Part shown: positions 9,310-17,908 of the stretch, in pieces
How the letters are laid out: every line of letters starts with the position of its first letter
How positions within the stretch are numbered: the first letter of the stretch is position 1
Made by a program: the position numbers and the translations under genes
Origin: Saccharopolyspora elongata
GTDB taxonomy: Bacteria; Actinomycetota; Actinomycetes; Mycobacteriales; Pseudonocardiaceae
DNA: 64,000 nt
Direction of reading: 5' to 3'
NCBI RefSeq assembly: GCF_004348985.1
Contig: NZ_SMKW01000046.1
Coordinates: 1 to 64,000 of the forward strand
Notes under the pieces: generated by a model
Told to the model about the DNA's origin: nothing
Database searches by the model: none
Seen by the model: the letters and a program-made list of their open reading frames with translations, nothing else

Positions 9310-10353
9310 TCAGTAGTCGTAGGTCAACTTCAGCCGGTCGGTGAGCGGCACGGCCTGGCAGCCGAGGATGATGCCCTCGGCTCGGTCGGTGTCGTCGAGC
9401 ACTTCGTTGCGCTCGAGGTCGACCTCGCCTTCGAGCAGCACGCAGGCGCAAGCGCTGCAGGCGCCTTCCCGGCAGGAGTAAGGCGCGTCCAGGCCCGCGG
9501 CCAGGAGCACGTCGAGCAGCTTGCTGCTCCGGGGCCACGACACGGTGCGCGTTTCCCCGTCGAGGGTCACCTCGACCTCGCTCACCGGCCCGTCCTGGCT
9601 GATCTCCGGCGGATTCTCGTTGGCGGCGAACGGATCGCCGGTCAGCGAGGTGAAGCGTTCGATGTGCACTCGCTTCGGCGGCCCGCCGAGCGCGGTCAGC
9701 GATTCGAGCACCATGTCCATGAAGACCTTGGGCCCGCAGACGAAAGTCTCGCGGTCGGCGTAGGGCCGCAGCAGCTCCCGCAGGCCCGCGGCGGTCGGCA
9801 GCCCCTGCACCGATTCCAGCCAGTGCAGCACGGTGAGCCGGTCGCCGTGCTCGTCGAGCCCGAGCGTCTGCAGTTCGTCGCGGAATATCACCGAGTTCTC
9901 GTCCCGGTTGGCGTAGAGCAAGGTGATCCGGCCCCTGCCCGCGCGGAGGGCGGACTTGAGGATCGAGAGCACCGGGGTGATCCCGCTGCCGGCGGCGACG
10001 AGCAGCAGATCGGTGTCCAGCGACGCGGGTGTGAACGTGCCCGACGGGCTCAGCACGTCGAGCACGTCGCCCGCGACGACGTTGTCGCAGATCCAGTTCG
10101 AGCCGTAGCCGTCCTTGGTGCGCTTGACCGTGACCTTCAGCTTCTCGTCGCAGACCGGGGAACTGCACAGCGAATAGCAGCGGGCGGCGCCGCCCGGCCG
10201 GTCCGAGGGGATCCGGATGGTCAGGAACTGGCCGGGCAGGTAGCCGAATGGCTCGCCCGGCTGCTCGGAGTGCTCCAGGACGAGGGTGTGCGCGTCGGCG
10301 GTCTCCCGGATCACCTCGACGACGCGAAGCTTCCACACCGTTGGCGGCGTCAT
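9310..10353 (-). CDS. kshB: Ferredoxin-NAD(P)H reductase, KshB type
   Basis: Class IA Rieske-oxygenase reductase (347 residues): FAD-binding domain (RCYSLCSSP, about 47-55), NAD domain (LLLVAAGSGITP; later CGPKVFMD), and a C-terminal plant-type [2Fe-2S] domain with Cys-rich SCREGACSACAC and a later lone Cys (ILGCQA). It should pass electrons to a 3-ketosteroid 9alpha-hydroxylase oxygenase (KshA), which is absent from this window. Start ATG has a strong GGGAGGAAAC site. It follows kstD by 13 nt. Related phenylacetyl-CoA or hydroxylase reductases share this fold, so KshB rests on context. Confidence 0.8.
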   Translation of the reverse strand: MTPPTVWKLRVVEVIRETADAHTLVLEHSEQPGEPFGYLPGQFLTIRIPSDRPGGAARCYSLCSSPVCDEKLKVTVKRTKDGYGSNWICDNVVAGDVLDVLSPSGTFTPASLDTDLLLVAAGSGITPVLSILKSALRAGRGRITLLYANRDENSVIFRDELQTLGLDEHGDRLTVLHWLESVQGLPTAAGLRELLRPYADRETFVCGPKVFMDMVLESLTALGGPPKRVHIERFTSLTGDPFAANENPPEISQDGPVSEVEVTLDGETRTVSWPRSSKLLDVLLAAGLDAPYSCREGACSACACVLLEGEVDLERNEVLDDTDRAEGIILGCQAVPLTDRLKLTYDY

Positions 10354-10366
10354 GTTTCCTCCCGCC

Positions 10367-12019
10367 TCATCCGAGAACTCCTGCGGCGTGCTTCGCCGCG
10401 ATGTAGCCGAAGACGATGGACGGGCCGATGGTGGCGCCGGGGCCCGCGTACTCGTTGGCCATGACCGACGCGGTGGTGTTGCCGGTGGCGTAGAGGCCCT
10501 CGATCGCCGAGTCGTCCGCGCGCAGGACCCGGCCGCTCTCGTCGGTGACCAGGCCGCCCTTCGTGCCGAGATCACCCGCCTCGATCCGCACCGCGTAGAA
10601 CGGCGCCTTGTCGATCACGTCCAGGTTCGGGTTCTTCAGCGTGGGATCGCCGTAGTAGCGGTCGTAGGCGCTGTCGCCACGGCCGTAGTCCGCGTCCTTG
10701 CCCGCGCGGGCGAAGCCGTTGAACCGGTCGACGGTCCACCGCAGCGCGTCCGCCGGGATGTCGATGCGTTCCGCGAGTTCCGCGATCGTGCCGGCCCGGT
10801 GCACGATGCCGGCGTCGTAGAAGCTCTGCGGGAACGGCATGCCGGGCAGGATCTGCGCGAACGGGTACCTCGCGCGCGCCCTCGCGTCCAGGATGAACCA
10901 GATCGGCCGGTGCTTGCCCGCCAACTGGGCGTGCACGAAGTTCGTGTACGGGGCCGACTCGTTGGTGAACCGCTTCCCGTCCGCCGACACGATGATCTGG
11001 CCCGGGATGGCGCGCTCGGAGACCAGCGGGATCGTGGCTCCCGAGGGATGTTCGACCGAGGGCATCCACCAGGCGTCGTCCATGAAGTCCAGGGCAGCGC
11101 CCAGCTTCCGGCCCGCCGCGATGCCGTCCCCGACGTTCTCCACCGCGCCGAGGCTGTGGTTCTCCTGCCCGCCCTCGGGCAGGTATTCCGCTCGCATCTC
11201 GCTGTTGTGGTCGAAGCCGCCGGTCGCGAGCAGCACGCCGCGGCGCGCGCGGATGCGCTGCTGCTCGCCCTCGCGACGCACCACGACACCCGCCACGCGA
11301 CCGTCCTCGACCACCAGGTCGGTCATCGGAGCCCGCAGCCACAGCGGGATTCCGGCGTCCTTGAGCGCCATCCGCATCCGCGCGACCAGTGCCCGGCCGC
11401 CGATGGACATGTGCCGCCGCCGGACGACGTTGGAGGACACCCGCCAGGCGGCGATCACCGACGCCCAGCGGCCCCGCCAGGTGCGCTTGACCATGGCCAG
11501 GTCGTGGTAGTCCTTGCCGGTGACCCACAGGCCCAGCGGGCCCTTCATGCTGTTGGGGCGCTGGAACTCCTCGTCCGCGCCGAGCTTCCGCGTGTCGAAC
11601 GGCAGCGGCTCGACGGATCGCCCCATCGGCCGGCCGCCCTCGTACTCCGGGTGGTAGTCGGCGTAGCCCTTGGTCCAGTAGAACCGCATCCACCTGCTGC
11701 GGCACAGCAGTTCCATCGCCGCGGGGCCGTGGTCGACGTAGGCGTCGAGGCGGGCGGCCGGCACCTTGCCCTCGGTGAGCAGGTCCAGGTACCGGCGGAT
11801 CGACTCGCGGCTGTCGTCGTGGCCCTTCGCCCGCAGCACGGGGTTGTTGGGGATCCAGATGCCGCCGCCGGACATCCCGGTGCTGCCGCCGTACTTCCCG
11901 GCCTTCTCGACGACCACCGTCGACAGGCCGGCGTCGGTGGCGGTGAGCGCGGCGGTCATCCCGCCGCCGCCGGACCCGACGACGACGAAGTCGAACTCGT
12001 GGTCCCAGGACGCGGTCAC
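10367..12019 (-). CDS. kstD: 3-Ketosteroid delta1-dehydrogenase
   Basis: FAD dehydrogenase (550 residues) that puts the delta1 double bond into the steroid A ring. FAD fold VVVGSGGGGMTAAL at the N-terminus; substrate domain in the middle; C-terminal EYAGPGATIGPSIVFGY gives Tyr524 and Gly528 in the spacing of the catalytic Tyr/Gly pair of Rhodococcus KstD1. The GTG start overlaps the hsaD stop as GTGA (12016-12019), so the two are translationally coupled. Together with KshB/KshA activity it would cause B-ring opening. Confidence 0.88.
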   Translation of the reverse strand: MTASWDHEFDFVVVGSGGGGMTAALTATDAGLSTVVVEKAGKYGGSTGMSGGGIWIPNNPVLRAKGHDDSRESIRRYLDLLTEGKVPAARLDAYVDHGPAAMELLCRSRWMRFYWTKGYADYHPEYEGGRPMGRSVEPLPFDTRKLGADEEFQRPNSMKGPLGLWVTGKDYHDLAMVKRTWRGRWASVIAAWRVSSNVVRRRHMSIGGRALVARMRMALKDAGIPLWLRAPMTDLVVEDGRVAGVVVRREGEQQRIRARRGVLLATGGFDHNSEMRAEYLPEGGQENHSLGAVENVGDGIAAGRKLGAALDFMDDAWWMPSVEHPSGATIPLVSERAIPGQIIVSADGKRFTNESAPYTNFVHAQLAGKHRPIWFILDARARARYPFAQILPGMPFPQSFYDAGIVHRAGTIAELAERIDIPADALRWTVDRFNGFARAGKDADYGRGDSAYDRYYGDPTLKNPNLDVIDKAPFYAVRIEAGDLGTKGGLVTDESGRVLRADDSAIEGLYATGNTTASVMANEYAGPGATIGPSIVFGYIAAKHAAGVLG

Positions 12020-12882
12020 GGCGCGTCCTTCCGCGTCAGGAACGCCAGCACCGCACTCTCCCAGGCTTCCTTCTGCTCGATCATCGTCCAGTGCCCGCAG
12101 TCGGGGAAGATGTGCAGTTCGGCGTCGGGAATCGTGCGCATCGGGACCAGCGCCATGTCGACCGGGCTGACCCGGTCGTCGCGTCCCCACGTGATCAGCG
12201 TCCTGGCCCGGATCTTGTGCAGCATCGCCCAGTACGGCGGCTCGTCGGACTTCGCCGCCGCGGCGGCGACGGCCTCGAAAGCCTTGCGGCCGTACATCTT
12301 CCGCGCGCTGGCGAGGGTGCTCGGATCGGTGGCGTGCGCCCAGCGCTCCTCGATCAGCTCCTCGGTCACCAGCGCCCGGTCGTACACCATGGAGTTCAGC
12401 CACGCCACGAGCCGTTCCCGCGTGGGTTCCTCGGTGAACTCCATCAGCAGGTTGATGCCTTCGCCCGGCGAGGGGCTGAAGACGTTGCGGCCGATCCCGC
12501 CGATGGTGACGAGCCGGCGCACGCGGTCCGGCTGGTCGATGGCGAACCGGGTCGCGACGATGCCGCCCATGGAATTGCCGATCACGTCCACCTGCTGGAG
12601 GCCGAGGCCGTCCAGGAATCGCCGGACGGCGTCGGGGGCGGCGACCATGGGGTGCTCGTCGGTCGGGTCGCTGACACCGAACCCGGGGAATTCCAGGACC
12701 AGGCAGCGGAAGTGCTCGGCGAAGACCGGCAGGTTGCCGCGGAAGTTCCGCCACCCGGTGACGCCGGGTCCGGACCCGTGCAGCATCAGCAGGGGCGGCC
12801 CGTCGCCGGCTTCGTGGTAGCGCAGGACACCGCGGTCCGTCTGCAGCTCGCGCAGCGTGGACTCGTAGCTCAGTTCCGTCAT
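12016..12882 (-). CDS. hsaD: Meta-cleavage product hydrolase, HsaD type
   Basis: Alpha/beta hydrolase (288 residues) cleaving the C-C bond of the meta-cleavage product (4,9-DSHA in steroid degradation). Catalytic Ser104 in GNSMGG, Asp236 in WGRDDRVSP and His264 in DCGHW; HGSGPG forms the oxyanion region. The N-terminus (ELSYESTLRE) resembles HsaD. First gene of the operon; a TAACGT -10 box lies about 45 nt upstream with operator palindromes further up. Confidence 0.88.
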   Translation of the reverse strand: MTELSYESTLRELQTDRGVLRYHEAGDGPPLLMLHGSGPGVTGWRNFRGNLPVFAEHFRCLVLEFPGFGVSDPTDEHPMVAAPDAVRRFLDGLGLQQVDVIGNSMGGIVATRFAIDQPDRVRRLVTIGGIGRNVFSPSPGEGINLLMEFTEEPTRERLVAWLNSMVYDRALVTEELIEERWAHATDPSTLASARKMYGRKAFEAVAAAAAKSDEPPYWAMLHKIRARTLITWGRDDRVSPVDMALVPMRTIPDAELHIFPDCGHWTMIEQKEAWESAVLAFLTRKDAP

Positions 12883-12926
12883 CTCACGCCCAAGCTCTCG
12901 AGGACTTTCAGGGGTTTCGCCGCTGC

Positions 12927-13090
12927 ACGTTAGGCGCGGGTGCCCCGGTCGGGCGTCGCGAACTCCCGATCAGCGGGATCACGGGCTCCCGGCCAACGGG
13001 ATCGCGACCGCGCGCGGATTCCGCTTCCCGGTGGTGCCTCCCGCTCAACGGGACGACGCGGCGAGAACGCCGCAACCGCGCGCATAACGT
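12927..13090. promoter_or_regulatory. Divergent hsaD/hsaB promoter with three operators
   Basis: Both directions have a TAACGT -10: 12927-12932 for hsaD (minus) and 13085-13090 for hsaB (plus); hsaB starts 7 nt later, leaderless. Neither has a good -35. Palindromes TCCCGATCAGCGGGA (12964-12978), TCCCGGCCAACGGGA (12987-13001) and TCCCGCTCAACGGGA (13039-13053) lie just upstream of each -35 position. This is the arrangement expected of an activator such as an IclR-family protein. Confidence 0.65.
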
Positions 13091-13097
13091 CGGTCCC

Positions 13098-13679
13098 GTG
13101 AACACCCAGCGTGCAGCGGAAGATCCTCAGGTGACGGTGGACGGCGCCCCCGCGGCGGTGGCGCCCACGCCGCTGGAGATGCGGCGGGCGATGGGTACCT
13201 TCGCCAGCGGCGTCACGGTGGTGACCGGGTACGACGGCGAGCCGGTGGGCTTCGCCTGCCAGTCCTTCGCCTCGGTGTCCCTGGAACCGCCGCTCGTGCT
13301 GTTCTGCGCCGACCACCGGGGCCGGTCCTGGCCGCGGATCCGCGACGCCGGGCGCTTCTGCGTGAACGTGCTCGCCGAGCGGCAGACCGACCTGTGCGAC
13401 CGGTTCGGTTCCAGCCGGGGAACCAAGTTCGAGGGACTGCCCTGGCAGCTGTCCCGGTGGGGCAGCCCGGCGCTGCCCGGCGTGCTCCTGCGGGTGCACG
13501 CGGAGGTGCACGACGTGCACGCCGCCGGCGACCACGACGTGGTGATCGGCCGGGTGCTGGAGCTGGAGACGCCCGTCGACGCGCCGCCGATGGTCTTCTT
13601 CCGGGGCAGGTTCGGGATCGCCCCGGAGCCGGAGCTCGTCATGCCGGACGCCTGGGGCTGGGGCGACGCCTGGGCCTGA
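13098..13679 (+). CDS. hsaB: Flavin reductase subunit of the HsaAB monooxygenase
   Basis: FMN/FAD reductase (193 residues) supplying reduced flavin to HsaA. The flavin-reductase-like fold is shown by MRRAMGTFASGVTVVTG, CQSFASVSLEPPLVLFC, the FCVNVLAE strand and DHDVVIGRV. Leaderless GTG start, 7 nt after TAACGT. Transcribed away from hsaD and convergent with the IclR gene. Confidence 0.87.
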   Translation: MNTQRAAEDPQVTVDGAPAAVAPTPLEMRRAMGTFASGVTVVTGYDGEPVGFACQSFASVSLEPPLVLFCADHRGRSWPRIRDAGRFCVNVLAERQTDLCDRFGSSRGTKFEGLPWQLSRWGSPALPGVLLRVHAEVHDVHAAGDHDVVIGRVLELETPVDAPPMVFFRGRFGIAPEPELVMPDAWGWGDAWA

Positions 13680-13744
13680 GCCGCCGCGCCCACCGGGTCG
13701 CGCGGGATTTCCGCGGTGCACGGCCGGAATCCGGCGCGCGGCGG

Positions 13745-14632
13745 TCAGAGCCAGTCGCCGGATCCGGCCGCCATCATCCGGTCGAGTGTCGCGGTCGACC
13801 AGGTCTTCTCGGGCGCGACCACGCTCATCTTGCGGCAGGAGCGCGGTTTCGCCGCGGCCGGGTAGAGCACGCCCGACACCGTCCTGGCGGCGTCCACAAC
13901 CAGCGGCGCCACCTTCTCCAACGGCGCCTTGACGTAGCCCACCAAGGAGATGCTGCCCACCGGTCCCTCCGGGCCGCGGACGGCGGCCGCCGCGCAGGCG
14001 AGCGAGGGAATGCACTCGCCCCGTTCGAAGGCGAGGCCGTGGCGGCGCCGGATGCGGTTGAGCTCCTGGTGCAGGGTGCCGATGTCGCCGATGGTCCGGT
14101 CCGTCAGCCGCCCGATGCGGTCGCCGAGCAGCTCGTCCACGGTCTCGGGCGCGAGCCCGGCCAGGATCGCCTTGCCCAGGGCGGTCGAGTGCGCCGGGGC
14201 CCGGCCGCCGACGCACGAGGGCACCGACGCGGCGAACCGGCCGCCCACCTTGTCGAGGTAGTGGATCTCGCCGCCCTCCAGCACCCCGAGGTGAACGACC
14301 ATTCCAGTTTTCATCTGGAGGTCGTGCAGCAGCGGTGCGGCGGCGCCGCGGAGCTCGTCGTGGGCGTTGGCCTGGCCGCCGAGGCTGAGCGCGCGGCGCC
14401 CGAGCGAGTAGCCGGCGGCGCTGTGCCGGAGCCAGTCGAGCCGGACCAGCTGATCGAGGATCCGATGCGCGGTCGACCTGGGAAGATGCGTGCGCCGAGC
14501 CACGTCTTCCAGGGTGAGCCGAGCGGAGCAGCGCTCGAACGAGTCGAGGATCAGCGTCATCCGTTCCACCATCGACGGCGGCAGCTCGCGGCGCGGGGAG
14601 TCAGCGTTCTCGCGAGCGAAAGGGACAGTCAT
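13745..14632 (-). CDS. IclR-family regulator, probable controller of the steroid cluster
   Basis: 295-residue regulator: winged helix-turn-helix about 20-85 (LTLEDVARRTHLPRSTAHRILDQLVRL) and IclR effector domain 95-270. I use ATG 14630-14632, preceded by GGGGAGAACC; an upstream ATG gives a longer N-terminus without a ribosome site. It sits in the middle of the cluster, and the palindrome TCCCGGTGACCGGGA lies at 14764 in its divergent promoter. It is the best candidate to bind the recurring TCCCG-N5-CGGGA sites; no KstR-type TetR gene is present. Confidence 0.83.
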   Translation of the reverse strand: MTVPFARENADSPRRELPPSMVERMTLILDSFERCSARLTLEDVARRTHLPRSTAHRILDQLVRLDWLRHSAAGYSLGRRALSLGGQANAHDELRGAAAPLLHDLQMKTGMVVHLGVLEGGEIHYLDKVGGRFAASVPSCVGGRAPAHSTALGKAILAGLAPETVDELLGDRIGRLTDRTIGDIGTLHQELNRIRRRHGLAFERGECIPSLACAAAAVRGPEGPVGSISLVGYVKAPLEKVAPLVVDAARTVSGVLYPAAAKPRSCRKMSVVAPEKTWSTATLDRMMAAGSGDWL

Positions 14633-14763
14633 GGTTCTCCCCTCGGCCCGGCGTACCGGAAGTAAAACTGAAATGAATTCCACCTTGCCGGGAACGGTAG
14701 CAGCGGCGCGCGAGCTGCGGAAGTGCCCCGCCGGGGTTTCGCCGTGTTCCGGGCGCCGCCGGC

Positions 14764-14778
14764 TCCCGGTGACCGGGA
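14764..14778. promoter_or_regulatory. Operator between the IclR gene and the F420-type oxidoreductase
   Basis: TCCCGGTGACCGGGA, palindromic except for its central base. It lies about 130 bp upstream of the IclR start and 30-45 bp upstream of a TAAACC -10-like box (14808) preceding the oxidoreductase gene. Confidence 0.6.
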
Positions 14779-14861
14779 TGAGCCGGGAGTTCGCGAGGCG
14801 GCTGGGCTAAACCTTGTCGACGGCCCGGTGAAACCGGCGCCGCGCGAGGAAAGGTCTGCAG

Positions 14862-15719
14862 ATGAGAGTCGGCATCGCAAGCCCGGTGGTGACGCAGGTG
14901 CCCGGCGTGCATTCGGAGTGGGAGCGCACGGCGGGCATCGAAGAGCTCGGCAGGATCGCCGAGACCGCCGACCGGTTGGGTTTCCACCACCTGACGTGCA
15001 GCGAGCACGTGGGCATTCCCCGGGAGGTCGCCGAGCAGCGCGGCGCGACCTACTGGGACCCGCTGGCCACGCTCGGATACCTGGCCGCGCGCACCACGCG
15101 GATCCGCCTCGCCACGCAGGTCCTGGTGCTCGGCTACCACCACCCGCTGGAGATCGCCAAGCGCTACGGCACCCTCGACCGCGTGTCGGGCGGCCGCCTG
15201 GTGCTCGGGCTCGGCGTGGGCAGCCTGGAAGAGGAGTTCGCGCTGATCGGCGCGCAGTTCGAGGGGCGGGGCTCGCGAGCCGACGACGCCCTCGCCGCCT
15301 TGCGGGCCAGCCTGTCGCAGCGGGAACCGGAGTACCACGGCGAGCACTACGACTACGCGGGCTTCGTCGTGGAGCCGCACGCCGTGCAGGCCCGCGTGCC
15401 GATGTGGATCGGCGGCCGGACGCTGCGCTCCCTCCGCCGCGCGGCGAAGCACGGCGACGGCTGGGTGCCCTTCGGCCTCGACACGGCTCAGCTGCGGGAG
15501 ATGCTGGCCAAGGTCGACCTGCCGGCGGACTTCGAGGTCGTGCTCTCGGCGGGCCGCGCGCTGGACCCGATGGGACGACCGGAGGCGGCCGAGGCGGCGC
15601 TGGCACAGGTGCGCGAAGCGGGCGCCACGCTCATCGGCGCCCAGCTGCGGGCGCGATCCGCCGACCACTACTGCGAGCAGCTCGAAGCCCTGGCCGGCAT
15701 CGCGGCCGGCATCGATTGA
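14862..15719 (+). CDS. LLM-class F420-dependent oxidoreductase
   Basis: Luciferase-like monooxygenase fold (285 residues), of the group that usually uses coenzyme F420. Signs are GIASPVVTQVPGVHSEWER, CSEHVGIP, LGYLAARTTRIRLATQVLVLGYHHPLEIAKR and the GVGSLEEEFALIG segment. First of three coupled genes with two NTF2-fold proteins, behind a cluster operator. It is probably a redox step on a steroid intermediate, but the substrate is unknown. Confidence 0.78.
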   Translation: MRVGIASPVVTQVPGVHSEWERTAGIEELGRIAETADRLGFHHLTCSEHVGIPREVAEQRGATYWDPLATLGYLAARTTRIRLATQVLVLGYHHPLEIAKRYGTLDRVSGGRLVLGLGVGSLEEEFALIGAQFEGRGSRADDALAALRASLSQREPEYHGEHYDYAGFVVEPHAVQARVPMWIGGRTLRSLRRAAKHGDGWVPFGLDTAQLREMLAKVDLPADFEVVLSAGRALDPMGRPEAAEAALAQVREAGATLIGAQLRARSADHYCEQLEALAGIAAGID

Positions 15720-15734
15720 CGGGATGAGGTACCG

Positions 15735-16244
15735 ATGGCTGAGGAATCCACCGATCTTGCCGAGCGGTTCGCCGCATTGGAGGAGCGCCTGCGGCAGCTC
15801 GAAGACCAGCAGGAGATCGCCCGGCTCATCGCGAGCTACGGCCCGCTGGTCGACAGCGGGAGCGCCGAGGCGGTGGCGGACCGCTGGGAACCCGACGGCA
15901 CGTACGAGGTCGACGGGTGGTCGATGAACGGCCGCGCCGAGATCGTCGCGATGGTCACCGGCGCGACGCACCAGGGCTGGATCGAGGGCGGCTGCGCCCA
16001 CTTCCTCGGCCCCGCGCACATCACCGTCGAAGGCGACGAGGCCGTCGCCGTGGGCCACTCGCTGATGGTGGTGCACAACGGCGGGGAGTTCGCCGTGCGC
16101 CGCGCCACCGCCAACCGCTGGCAGCTGCGGCGCGGACCGGCGGGCTGGCGCGTCACCCGCCGCACGGGCCGGGTCCTCGACGGCCGCGGGGAGTCGCCGC
16201 GACTGCTCGCCGCGCTCGATCCCGGTGCGGTGGAGGCGGAATGA
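15735..16244 (+). CDS. NTF2-fold (SnoaL-like) protein
   Basis: 169-residue cone-shaped NTF2-like protein. After a short helix (LAERFAALEERLRQLEDQQEIARLIASYG) come the strands seen in SnoaL_4 polyketide cyclase/dehydratase-like proteins (RWEPDGTYEVDGWSMNGRAEI). A GAGG site precedes the ATG; it begins 15 nt after the F420-type gene and overlaps the next gene by ATGA. The fold is shared with delta5-3-ketosteroid isomerase and ring hydratases, so a steroid isomerase or dehydratase role is plausible but unproven. Confidence 0.7.
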   Translation: MAEESTDLAERFAALEERLRQLEDQQEIARLIASYGPLVDSGSAEAVADRWEPDGTYEVDGWSMNGRAEIVAMVTGATHQGWIEGGCAHFLGPAHITVEGDEAVAVGHSLMVVHNGGEFAVRRATANRWQLRRGPAGWRVTRRTGRVLDGRGESPRLLAALDPGAVEAE

Positions 16245-16648
16245 CCGCCCGGGAGGAGATCGTGGAGCGGCTCGCCGAGCTGGCGACCGCGATCGACGCG
16301 CGGGACTGGACGGCGGTCGCGGCCGCCTTCCTCCCGGATGCCCACGGGTACAGCAGGGACGGCGTCGAGGCGATCGTGCGGCAGATGCGCGATCACCTCG
16401 ACGGGTGCGGGCCGACGCAGCACCTGCTCGGCAACCACCGGGTGGCGGTGGACGGCGACACCGCGCGGTCGCTCACCTACGCGCGCGTGCACCACGTCGG
16501 GGCCGGGCCGATGGCCGGGCGCTTCTTCGAGTGCATGGGCGAGTACGACGACCGCTGGGTGCGCACGCCCGGCGGATGGCGGCTGTCGTCGCGCACGTTC
16601 GACATGCGGATCGTCCTCGGCGACTTCGCCGTGCTCCGCCCGGCCTGA
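16241..16648 (+). CDS. Second NTF2-fold (SnoaL-like) protein
   Basis: 135 residues, starting MTAREEIVERLAELATAIDARDWTAVAAAF-type helices then DARGY/FRG-like strands, ending in the NTF2-type VRTPGGWRLSSRTFDMRI. The ATG overlaps the previous stop (ATGA), so the two are coupled. The pair may form a heteromer, as known for some Actinobacterial NTF2-fold hydratases/isomerases, but that is inference. No catalytic residue assignment is safe from sequence alone. Confidence 0.68.
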   Translation: MTAREEIVERLAELATAIDARDWTAVAAAFLPDAHGYSRDGVEAIVRQMRDHLDGCGPTQHLLGNHRVAVDGDTARSLTYARVHHVGAGPMAGRFFECMGEYDDRWVRTPGGWRLSSRTFDMRIVLGDFAVLRPA

Positions 16649-16740
16649 CCGCCACAGCCACGTCCTAATAGGACACGACCCGCCTCAGGAATCGTTTCAT
16701 GAAGGCTCATCGGCAAGGCGTCTGAGACCCGAGGAGGCGG

Positions 16741-16805
16741 CGGTTTCGCGCGAAAACGACGCCCGCCCTCACGCGGAACGCCGTTTTCGCGCGAAAACGA
16801 CGCCC
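16741..16805. repeat. Paired palindrome, TTTCGCGCGAAA type, locus 2
   Basis: Cores at 16744-16755 and 16785-16796, centres 41 bp apart. The spacer contains CCTCACGCGG, the reverse complement of the CCGCGTGAGG found in locus 1, so the whole unit is inserted in the opposite orientation. It lies in the convergent gap (16649-16859). Confidence 0.75.
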
Positions 16806-16859
16806 TGCGTGCCAGGCGATCACGCCTCACGCGTGCCCGCACCGCAGTCTGGAACGCCC

Positions 16860-17609
16860 TCAGAACCCGGCTCCGGCGGTCATTCCCCCGTCGACGACGA
16901 ACTCCGCTCCCGTGCAATAGCTCGACTCGTCGGAGGCGAGGAACAGCACCACGTTGCTGATCTCCTGCGATCTGGCGTAGCGGGGAATGGGCAGCCGGCG
17001 AATCAGCTCGCCGGTCCGGTCCTCCAGCTCGTCCTCCTCCCTGCCGGTCATCGGCGTGGCCACGCTGCCGGGGTGCACGGAGTTGACCCGGATCCCGCGC
17101 GGCCCGAGCTCCAGCGCTGCGGACCTCGTCAGGCCCCGGATGCCGAACTTGCTGGCGCTGTAACCGGCGAAGCCCGCTCCCCCGACCAGCCCGTTGACCG
17201 ACGAGATGTTCACGATCGAGCCGCCTTCCCGCATGACCGGCGCGGCGTGCTTGATGCCGAGCCACTGCGAAACCAGGTTGGCCTCGAGGATTTGCCGGAA
17301 GTCCTCGACGTTCGCGTCGGCGTAGGACTGGAACCGCAGGATGCCCGCGTTGTTGACCAGGACGTCGAGCCCGCCGAACGCCGAAACGGTGTGGTCGACG
17401 ATCGCCGACCAGTCGTCGGTCTCGGTCACGTCGTGCGGGAAGAAGCGGCAGTCGTCGCCGAGTTCCCCCGCCAGCCGCCGGCCCTCGTCGGCCAGGACGT
17501 CGCCGAAGACGACCCGGGCTCCTTCCGCCGCGAAGGTGCGGACGTGGGCTGAGCCCATGCCCCGCGCGCCTCCGGTGACCAGTGCGACCTTGCCGTCCAG
17601 CTTGCCCAT
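16860..17609 (-). CDS. Short-chain dehydrogenase, 3alpha/20beta-hydroxysteroid dehydrogenase-like
   Basis: Classical SDR (249 residues): cofactor motif TGGARGMG, NNAG, catalytic Ser in NISSVNG, YSASK, and PGSVATPMTG. The whole chain resembles Streptomyces 20beta-hydroxysteroid dehydrogenase, including the VDGGMTAG end. ATG 17607-17609 has GGAG upstream; longer upstream reading is Arg-rich and unlikely. Divergent from the DHA2 exporter, with operators between. Likely oxidises or reduces a steroid hydroxyl; the exact carbon is unknown. Confidence 0.8.
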   Translation of the reverse strand: MGKLDGKVALVTGGARGMGSAHVRTFAAEGARVVFGDVLADEGRRLAGELGDDCRFFPHDVTETDDWSAIVDHTVSAFGGLDVLVNNAGILRFQSYADANVEDFRQILEANLVSQWLGIKHAAPVMREGGSIVNISSVNGLVGGAGFAGYSASKFGIRGLTRSAALELGPRGIRVNSVHPGSVATPMTGREEDELEDRTGELIRRLPIPRYARSQEISNVVLFLASDESSYCTGAEFVVDGGMTAGAGF

Positions 17610-17679
17610 CGACCCGCTCCTCCACGTCCGTCGTGCGTGGGGGCAGCATGGTGGCGGAGCGCGCGGCGCACCGGCCCGA

Positions 17680-17779
17680 TCCCGCTGAGTGAGCAGCTCC
17701 GCCGCCGGCGCGCACCGGTTCCGCATCCGTCTCGGTGACCGAGACCTCTTCGGTTGCCCCCTGGTCGAGTCGCTAGCGT
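17680..17779. promoter_or_regulatory. Divergent promoter with cluster operators
   Basis: A perfect-armed palindrome TCTCGGTGACCGAGA (17730-17744) and a degenerate one, TCCCGCTGAGTGAGC (17680-17694), lie between the SDR and the exporter. A TAGCGT -10 (17774-17779) serves the exporter, and the good palindrome is just upstream of its -35 position, again activator-like. Confidence 0.55.
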
Positions 17780-17908
17780 CCGCTGGCACGCCCGCTCCGG
17801 GCATCCGCCACGGCCTGCCCCGGGCGCCGCGCGGCTGGCCAGAACTCCGCTCCGCCAGCCCGAATTCGATGAGCACCGCAGCCAATCCGACTCAGCGAGG
17901 AGTCCAGA

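Noticed and set aside
10353-10575. Longer N-terminus for the KshB-type reductase
   Set aside because: The upstream stretch overlaps kstD and reads as an Arg/Ser-rich shadow; ATG 10353 has a GGGAGGAAAC site.
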